NCBI GenBank assembly: GCA_037447335.1
Contig: JBBIGV010000085.1
Coordinates: 1 to 12,848, forward strand
Source: JBBIGV01 sp037447335
Lineage (GTDB): Bacteria > Bacteroidota > Ignavibacteria > Ignavibacteriales > Ignavibacteriaceae
Reading direction: 5' to 3'
DNA length: 12,848 nucleotides
Shown: positions 8,046 to 12,848 of the stretch, piece after piece
How positions within the stretch are numbered: the stretch's first letter is position 1
Layout of the letters: each line of letters begins with the position of its first letter
Notes under the pieces: model-generated
Seen by the model: only the letters and a program-made list of their open reading frames with translations
What the model was told of the DNA's origin: nothing
The model's database searches: none
Translations under genes and position numbers: made by a program

Positions 8046-8063
8046 TCAGATAATTATATCTGA
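8046..8063. promoter_or_regulatory. Perfect 7-bp inverted repeat just upstream of the CxGxC gene
   Basis: TCAGATA and TATCTGA flank an ATTA centre, two bases above the start codon of the leftward unit. It could be a repressor operator or an RNA hairpin masking translation start. It does not match a Fur box. Chance cannot be excluded in such AT-rich DNA. Confidence 0.35.
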
Positions 8064-8344
8064 TTTAACATAATACATATTGCAATCGAAGTCACCTATT
8101 TAGCAAAATAATTTATGAGCAGCCCGAACGAAGAAATGAAAAATTTTTTTGGTTAATGAATTTTTTTTATAAGAATTCCCTTTCCTTCACCATCATTGAG
8201 ATTTTCCGGGTATAATACGCCGATAGTCATCATATTATTCACCCATTCATGTAAATAATCCAAAAGGTATCGATTGGTTCTTTTATTTATCAGCCGGGAA
8301 TAGGTATTTTTACAACGAAAATTCTATAACCTTAAAGGATTAAA
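8064..8344. other. Divergent intergenic region holding promoters for both sides
   Basis: These 281 bases separate the leftward copper unit from the rightward three-gene unit and must hold both promoters, though no box is clear enough to mark. AAAGGA at 8334-8339 is the ribosome binding site of the gene at 8345. On the minus strand an open stretch without a good start runs from about 8321 to a TAA at 8153-8155; it includes a possible 26-codon frame from ATG 8231-8233 (MMTIGVLYPENL start). I cannot assign it. Confidence 0.4.
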
Positions 8345-9085
8345 ATGAAAACTGTCTTGATTTCACTTACGTGTTTTTTCCTTTTTCTAAATACTGCATC
8401 TGTTGCGCAGGAAGGAACTGAGAATACTTTTTCAATACCTGAAGGAGTAACAGCTCAGAGTGTAATTGATAAATACATCGAAGTTATCGGCGGGGCAGAA
8501 AACATCCGCAGTATTGAAGACCGCACCACTATTATGCGCGGCTCTGTGCAGGGAATAAATATTACCATAATATCACAGCTAAAATTACCCAACAAGTTCA
8601 AACAGGAAGTTAAAGCAGGCGGCATGGATCAGTTCATTTATTTCGACGGTGAAAAAGGTGTTATGCTTGCTGCCGGAAATAAAATTGATATTACCGGTCC
8701 GGAGCTTGAAAAACTTAAATATGAATCAACAATCCCGTTTATGCTTATGCTCGATGAACTCAACATTACCATCGAACTTAAGGGCGTGGAAGAGATTGAG
8801 GGTAGGAAAGCATATTGTATTGAATTCACATCCCCCGACGGTTCAAAATGGACTCAGTTTTTTGATGTTGAATCGGGCTTTAAATTAAAAGAAGTAAAGG
8901 AAATCAGTTCCCCGCAGGCAACATTTAAACAGGAAACTTATTTTTCAGATTATAAAAATATTGAAGGAATAAGCTATCCTTATTCTATCAAACAGATTGT
9001 TGGAATGCAAACACTCGAATTCCGGGTCAGCTCCATTAAAATTAATTCCGGTTTGAGTGATGAAATTTTTGTAATTCAGGAATAA
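8345..9085 (+). CDS. Exported protein of unknown function, possibly LolA-like fold
   Basis: This 246-residue protein begins with a signal peptide (MKTVLISLTCFFLFLNTASVAQ, cleavage about residue 22) after a good AAAGGA site five bases upstream. The mature part starts with a helix (VIDKYIEVIGGAENIRSI), then alternating beta strands such as QEVKAGGMDQFIYFDGEKG, KAYCIEFTSPDG, KWTQFFDVESGFKLKEV and TYFSDYKNIEGISYPYSI. That order, in which a quantity is measured against substrate and then against a model, resembles outer-membrane lipoprotein carrier/sorting proteins (LolA/LolB fold) and the C-terminal extensions of some Bacteroidota M16 peptidases. It may bind lipid or a lipoprotein in the periplasm; this is inference. 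It is first of a three-gene unit, 14 bases before the HAD gene. Confidence 0.72.
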   Translation: MKTVLISLTCFFLFLNTASVAQEGTENTFSIPEGVTAQSVIDKYIEVIGGAENIRSIEDRTTIMRGSVQGINITIISQLKLPNKFKQEVKAGGMDQFIYFDGEKGVMLAAGNKIDITGPELEKLKYESTIPFMLMLDELNITIELKGVEEIEGRKAYCIEFTSPDGSKWTQFFDVESGFKLKEVKEISSPQATFKQETYFSDYKNIEGISYPYSIKQIVGMQTLEFRVSSIKINSGLSDEIFVIQE

Positions 9086-9099
9086 CCGATTTATATCCT

Positions 9100-9720
9100 G
9101 TGACCCGTAAAAAATATTCCGTAATTATTTTTGATCTCGGTAATGTTCTGATTCCGTTCAATTATTCAAGAGCCGTTGAGAAGCTTAATAATATCCAAAC
9201 CGGTCTTGGTGATACGTTCTTAAAAAATTACTACGATCATTACCATATTCATCGCAGCTTTGAAAAAGGAGAAATGACCGAAGATGATTTCATCAGCACA
9301 ATGCTTGGGTGGATTGATCATAAAATTGACAGCGAAACTTTTTGCAGATACTATGCTGATATCTTCATAGTTAATGAAGATGTTGTTTCTCTTCTTCCTG
9401 TATTAAAGAAAAACTATACGCTTGTGCTTCTGTCCAATACAAATTCAATACATCAAAGGTATGGATGGCAGCGCTATACGTTCCTCAGGTATTTTGATAA
9501 GCTGATACTTTCACATGAAGTAGGCTCGGTAAAACCCGAAGAAAAAATTTACCGCGCAGTTGAAGAGTTTTCAAAATGCCCTCCATCCGAACATATTTTT
9601 ATTGATGACATTCAAAAGTATGCACAAGCCGCAAGAAATCTCGGATGGGATGCCATCCATTTCAACAATTATAATAATCTTGTTGAAGAGCTATATAAAA
9701 GAAAAATTATCTTAGAATAA
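9100..9720 (+). CDS. HAD-superfamily hydrolase, YihX-like phosphatase
   Basis: This 206-residue haloacid dehalogenase-type hydrolase starts with GTG at 9100-9102. Motif I is IIFDLGNVLIPF with nucleophile D12; the usual second aspartate is replaced by glycine (DLGNV), as in E. coli YihX, an alpha-D-glucose-1-phosphate phosphatase. Motif II is S112-N113 in LSNTN, motif III K145 in VGSVKPEEKIY, and motif IV D169-D170 in FIDDI. Residues about 20-90 form the helical cap. It is cytosolic. The 14-base gap before it and 32-base gap after it place it inside an operon with the exported protein and the M49 peptidase. The substrate is a phosphate ester, unknown; sugar phosphate is the nearest guess. Confidence 0.88.
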   Translation: MTRKKYSVIIFDLGNVLIPFNYSRAVEKLNNIQTGLGDTFLKNYYDHYHIHRSFEKGEMTEDDFISTMLGWIDHKIDSETFCRYYADIFIVNEDVVSLLPVLKKNYTLVLLSNTNSIHQRYGWQRYTFLRYFDKLILSHEVGSVKPEEKIYRAVEEFSKCPPSEHIFIDDIQKYAQAARNLGWDAIHFNNYNNLVEELYKRKIILE

Positions 9721-9752
9721 TCTGAACTAAACAAAACCACGATTGGTGCAAT

Positions 9753-11807
9753 ATGAAAAACTATATTATTTTTTTTATCCTTACAACCGCCCTCATTATA
9801 ACGGGCTGCAAAAACCAGGAGAACACACCAGATATGAATGATTCTGCTGAATTCAAATGGCAGACTGAACAGTTTGCCGATCTCGCAATCTTAAGATACC
9901 AGGTCCCGGGCTTTGATGATCTTACTCTAAAACAAAAAGAACTTATATATTATCTTTATAAAGCCGCTCTTGCCGGGCGGGATATTTTCTACGATCAGAA
10001 TTATAAATACAATCTTAAAGTAAGAAAAACTCTTGAAGCTATAGTTGAAACTTACAGCGGTGACAGAACTACAGATGAATTTGAAAAGTTTATGGTCTAC
10101 ACTAAAAGAGTATGGTTCTCGAACGGTATTCATCATCATTACTCAACAAAGAAAATAATCCCCGAAATCAGCAAAGAATATTTTGTAACGCTCGTCAGCA
10201 ATTCACACCCCGATGATTTTCCGCTGGATGATGGAGAAGACCTGGAAATGCTGGTGAGTTTTCTCACTCCAATTATTTTTGATCCTGATGTTGACGGGCA
10301 GAGTGTTAATCTTGACCCAAATGCTGATATAGTTAAAACTTCTGCGAATAATTTTTATGAAGGTTTAACCCAAAAAGAAGTTGAATCATATTATGCAGGA
10401 ATCATAGATAAGAATGATCCAGCACCAATTTCATACGGCTTGAATTCGAAACTCATTAAAGAAAACGGAAAGATTGTTGAACAAGTCTGGAGAGTAGGTG
10501 GAATGTACACGGCAGCAATTGAAAAAATTGTTTACTGGCTTGAGAAAGCAAGCTCGGTGGCTGAAAACGAAAACCAAAAAGCAGCGCTTGATAAGCTTAT
10601 TGAGTTCTACAAGACAGGCGATCTGAAAAAGTTTGATGAATATAATATACTCTGGGTACAGGATACAGAATCAGTAATTGACGTTATCAATGGCTTTATA
10701 GAAGTTTACGGCGACCCGCTCGGTTACCGGGGCGCTTTTGAATCAATAGTTTCGTTTAAAGATAAAGAAGCTACCAAAAGAATTGATGCCATCAGCCGCA
10801 ATGCTCAATGGTTTGAAGACAACTCGCCAATCGCACCCGAACATAAAAAGAAAGATGTGGTTGGAATATCTGCAAGAGTAATAACTGTTGTTGTTGAGTC
10901 CGGCGATGCATCTCCGGCAACTCCGATTGGCATAAACCTTCCCAATGCAAACTGGATAAGAAGAGATCACGGTTCTAAGTCGGTTAGTCTTGGCAACATT
11001 GTTTATGCTTACGATATGGTTGCATCGGGAGACGTGCTAAAGGAATTCTGTTATTCAGAAGAAGAAGTTGAACTCCACAAAAAATACGGCTCTCTTGCCG
11101 GAATGCTTCACACCGATATGCACGAGGTAATAGGGCATGCATCGGGACAGATTAACCCCGGAGTCGGAACTCCAAAACAAACATTAAAAAATTATGCATC
11201 CGCTATTGAAGAAACGCGCGCAGATCTTGTTGCATTGTATTATATAATGGATCCAAAGCTCATTGAAATAGGTGTAATGCCCTCGCTTGATGTGGGTATT
11301 GCTGAATACAACGCCTGCATCCGCAATGGATTAATACTTCAGCTTAACAGGATTGAGCTTGGTGACAATATTGAGCAGGCACATATGCGCAACAGGCAGG
11401 CAATTTCAAAGTGGGTTTATGAAAAAGGCAAAGCAGATAATGTGATTGAGAAAAAAGTAAGAGACGGAAAAACTTACTTCGTCATAAATGATCACGCAAA
11501 ACTCAGAGAATTATTCGGGCAGCTTCTGAAAGATATTCAGAGAATAACCTCTGAAGGTGATTTTACAGCCGCACAAAATTTTATCGAAACATACGGAGTA
11601 AAGATTGACCCGATTTTTCATAAAGAAATCCGTGACCGATTTTCCAAACTTAACATCGCTCCGTACCGCGGATTTATAAACCCTGTTCTTATACCTGTTT
11701 ACGAAAACGACAGGATTGTTGATGTTAAGATTGAATATCCTGATGATTTCACAAAACAAATGATGTATTACGGAAGGAATTATTCGTTTCTGCCCGTATT
11801 GAATTAA
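9753..11807 (+). CDS. M49-family zinc peptidase lipoprotein (dipeptidyl-peptidase III-like)
   Basis: This 684-residue metallopeptidase is anchored as a lipoprotein: MKNYIIFFILTTALIITGC with the lipobox ITGC, cysteine at residue 19. The zinc site is HEVIGH (H457, E458, H462) followed by the third ligand E487 in EETRAD (486-491), the arrangement of family M49. The 25-residue spacing between the second histidine and the glutamate fits bacterial dipeptidyl-peptidase III, and the length is close to the roughly 675 residues of the Bacteroides enzyme. DPP III removes dipeptides from the N-termini of short peptides. Similar proteins are sometimes mislabelled dihydrofolate reductase in databases. It sits at the outer membrane or periplasm and probably digests peptides. 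It is last in the three-gene unit and is followed by a strong terminator. Intact. Confidence 0.9.
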   Translation: MKNYIIFFILTTALIITGCKNQENTPDMNDSAEFKWQTEQFADLAILRYQVPGFDDLTLKQKELIYYLYKAALAGRDIFYDQNYKYNLKVRKTLEAIVETYSGDRTTDEFEKFMVYTKRVWFSNGIHHHYSTKKIIPEISKEYFVTLVSNSHPDDFPLDDGEDLEMLVSFLTPIIFDPDVDGQSVNLDPNADIVKTSANNFYEGLTQKEVESYYAGIIDKNDPAPISYGLNSKLIKENGKIVEQVWRVGGMYTAAIEKIVYWLEKASSVAENENQKAALDKLIEFYKTGDLKKFDEYNILWVQDTESVIDVINGFIEVYGDPLGYRGAFESIVSFKDKEATKRIDAISRNAQWFEDNSPIAPEHKKKDVVGISARVITVVVESGDASPATPIGINLPNANWIRRDHGSKSVSLGNIVYAYDMVASGDVLKEFCYSEEEVELHKKYGSLAGMLHTDMHEVIGHASGQINPGVGTPKQTLKNYASAIEETRADLVALYYIMDPKLIEIGVMPSLDVGIAEYNACIRNGLILQLNRIELGDNIEQAHMRNRQAISKWVYEKGKADNVIEKKVRDGKTYFVINDHAKLRELFGQLLKDIQRITSEGDFTAAQNFIETYGVKIDPIFHKEIRDRFSKLNIAPYRGFINPVLIPVYENDRIVDVKIEYPDDFTKQMMYYGRNYSFLPVLN

Positions 11808-11838
11808 TTTTTTCGATAAAAGACTGAAGTGATATTGT

Positions 11839-11880
11839 AACCCCGAACGCTGTCCGACTAAGACGGATTGTTTCGGGGTT
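11839..11880 (+). terminator. Strong hairpin terminator after the peptidase
   Basis: AACCCCGAA (11839-11847) pairs perfectly with TTCGGGGTT (11872-11880), with a second inner stem TCCG/CGGA (11853-11856, 11864-11867). It lies 31 bases after the stop and is followed by a short T-containing tail. It may also work on the opposite strand. Confidence 0.75.
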
Positions 11881-12378
11881 TCAATACAATGTGATTGCTT
11901 GCTGAACACAGATGCTGAAACAATCTGCCAGGCAGCAGCCTTAAATACTTTTGGGTTTTACTTCATCTGAAACAAAAAAACTGCACTATAATTCGCTTGT
12001 AAAATTCCGGATTTAATAGCAATGATATAAAAAATAGTATTTCTGCGAAGTGCTTTAATATCTCTGACGATGAAACTAAAATAATAATATCTGTTTGCCT
12101 GAGCATACTTATGAATCTGAAATTAAAGCTATGCTTCACTAAGCTTAATAAAGCAATGCATACCGGGAAAGTTCATCAGATTTATTGCAATGGAAATTGA
12201 ACTTACACAGGTAGTTTAACGATTAAACGCATTACCCATATCTGACCGCAGCAAAATCAATAACGTTGATTTATTCACTAAGGGCTTTATTTATAATTTC
12301 GCCCATTCAAGTCAGCAGCAAATGATACATTCAATAAGCATATTAAAACACAAAGCAAACAAGCATTAGAAATAATAA
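11881..12378. other. About 500 bases without a recognisable gene
   Basis: All six frames are broken by frequent stops. The best open stretch, on the minus strand about 11965-12130, reads 54 codons ending in AVFLFQMK but has no good start and no family I know. Short possible relics cannot be assigned. The base composition is like the rest of the window. Confidence 0.5.
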
Positions 12379-12404
12379 AATCAATCCGCCGTGGCGGATT
12401 GATT
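12379..12404. repeat. Perfect 12-bp hairpin
   Basis: AATCAATCCGCC (12379-12390) and its complement (12393-12404) flank a GT loop. It is GC-richer at the tip than its surroundings, unlike random AT-rich sequence. No adjacent gene ends here, so I read it as a repetitive palindrome rather than a terminator. Confidence 0.65.
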
Positions 12405-12427
12405 GGGAAAAACTTCTAAAACCAATT

Positions 12428-12459
12428 TAATGAGGCGTAGTCGAAGACGAAGCCTATTA
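12428..12459. repeat. Palindromic repeat, copy 1
   Basis: Stem pieces are TAAT, AGGC and GTC on the left and GAC, GCCT and ATTA on the right, with GAA at the tip and short internal loops (GTA and GAA). It is the diverged copy of the element found twice more in this window. The outer base pair is A-T here and G-C in the other two, which supports pairing. Confidence 0.7.
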
Positions 12460-12477
12460 GAGAAAATAATATCAAAC

Positions 12478-12494
12478 AGGATCCTTAGGATCCT
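12478..12494. repeat. AGGATCC palindrome
   Basis: AGGATCC, centre TTA, then GGATCCT: a perfect 7-bp inverted repeat between two copies of the longer palindromic element. It may be a remnant of the same mosaic of small repeats. Confidence 0.4.
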
Positions 12495-12510
12495 ACAAAA
12501 AGAAAATAAC

Positions 12511-12541
12511 TCTTGAACGGGCGAAGTCAAAGACAAAGCCC
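12511..12541. repeat. Palindromic repeat, copy 2 (left flank of transposase fragment)
   Basis: This 31-base element starts TCTTGAACGGGC and ends AAAGCCC. It matches copy 3 except at three positions, none of which falls in the pairing arms GGGC/GCCC and GTC/GAC. It supplies the TTG at 12513-12515 from which the transposase fragment frame appears to start. Confidence 0.75.
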
Positions 12542-12791
12542 TTCGCCAGCAGGCCTGCCTGCCGCTAAGGCAGGTAGAAGAACAATAGATTTACTGGTTA
12601 TAGTTAAATGCTTTATTCTGCAAACTATATATAACCTTTCCGACCCAAGATTGGAAGAAGAAATAGCTGATAGAGGCAGCTTTCAAATATTTCTTGACTT
12701 AAACAGTCTGGATTCAATACCAGACGAAACAACTATCTGTCGTTACCGTGAAATCTTTGCCCGCCTGGAATTGGATAAGAAATTATCTTGA
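12513..12791 (+). pseudogene. IS5-like (DUF772) transposase fragment
   Basis: Residues from about position 21 of this frame match the N-terminal DUF772 part of IS5-type transposases: GRRTIDLLVIVKCFILQTIYNLSDPR, a DRGSFQIFLDL stretch and SIPDETTICRYREIFARL. The family needs roughly 300-450 residues including a DDE catalytic domain, none of which is present, so this cannot transpose. The first 20 or so codons come from a palindromic repeat and a CCTGCC hairpin, not from a transposase. The stop TGA lies inside the next palindromic repeat at 12786-12816. True transposase homology spans about 12574-12788. No terminal inverted repeats of an IS were found. Confidence 0.8.
12558..12574. repeat. CCTGCC hairpin
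   Basis: CCTGCC, loop GCTAA, GGCAGG; it is directly preceded by AGGCCTG, giving a GC-rich block in an AT-rich setting. It sits between palindromic repeat copy 2 and the transposase fragment, and is translated in the fragment's apparent N-terminus. Confidence 0.55.
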
Positions 12792-12816
12792 ACGGGCGTA
12801 GTCGAAGACGAAGCCC
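12786..12816. repeat. Palindromic repeat, copy 3 (right flank of transposase fragment)
   Basis: This 31-base copy, in direct orientation to copy 2, has arms GGGC/GCCC and GTC/GAC with a GAA tip. It cuts the transposase frame: the TGA at 12789-12791 is part of the repeat. About 30 bases after it the window ends. Confidence 0.75.
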
Positions 12817-12848
12817 ATAGGCGAAACCGATTTGAATTTATAATGGCA

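Noticed and set aside
11511..11909. 132-codon minus-strand frame overlapping the peptidase end
   Set aside because: Antisense to the well-supported M49 gene and running through its terminator; no recognisable motif.
12428..12816. CRISPR array from the repeated palindromes
   Set aside because: Only three copies with uneven spacing (about 55 and 245 bases), one spacer containing transposase code, and no cas genes.

Overview
The window is AT-rich bacterial DNA of a Bacteroidota/Chlorobiota-like character, most like Ignavibacteria in my judgement. The grounds are the codon use, mostly weak ribosome binding sites, an OprC-like TonB-dependent receptor, a CIA30-domain protein, an M49 lipoprotein peptidase and a Thermus-type isocitrate dehydrogenase. 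This placement is inference; no rRNA or tRNA gene was recognised.

Left part (1-4763). The 5' part of a monomeric NADP-isocitrate dehydrogenase gene runs leftwards off the edge and is broken by a one-base frameshift. Diverging from it are a CIA30-domain protein, a threonylcarbamoyl-AMP synthase (Sua5/TsaC) that stops before its last conserved motif, and an intact, unrelated 478-residue isocitrate dehydrogenase. Next come a heavily decayed DNA alkylation repair gene, readable only by joining frames, and a YidB-family protein.

Middle (4885-8344). A class I methyltransferase faces, across a long hairpin, a leftward two-gene unit. That unit is a small membrane-anchored protein with a CxGxC motif followed by an outer-membrane TonB-dependent receptor. 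The receptor carries the CxxxM and HxM elements known as the copper site of OprC, but it is interrupted by one frameshift and one in-frame TAA. I read the pair as a copper-uptake module, broken in this sequence.

Right part (8345-11880). Three closely spaced rightward genes probably form an operon ending in a strong terminator: an exported protein that may have a LolA-like fold, a YihX-like HAD phosphatase, and an M49 (dipeptidyl-peptidase III-like) lipoprotein. All three look intact.

Right edge (11881-12848). No gene is recognisable for about 500 bases. Then comes a cluster of short palindromic repeats of several types in and around a fragment of an IS5-like (DUF772) transposase. One repeat occurs three times with a compensatory base-pair change, and two of its copies flank the fragment and supply its apparent start and stop codons.

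The window holds several broken reading frames beside intact ones. Most single lesions lie in or near A-runs, so sequencing or assembly error must be excluded before calling the region decayed. The alkylation-repair relic and the transposase fragment are convincing relics either way.
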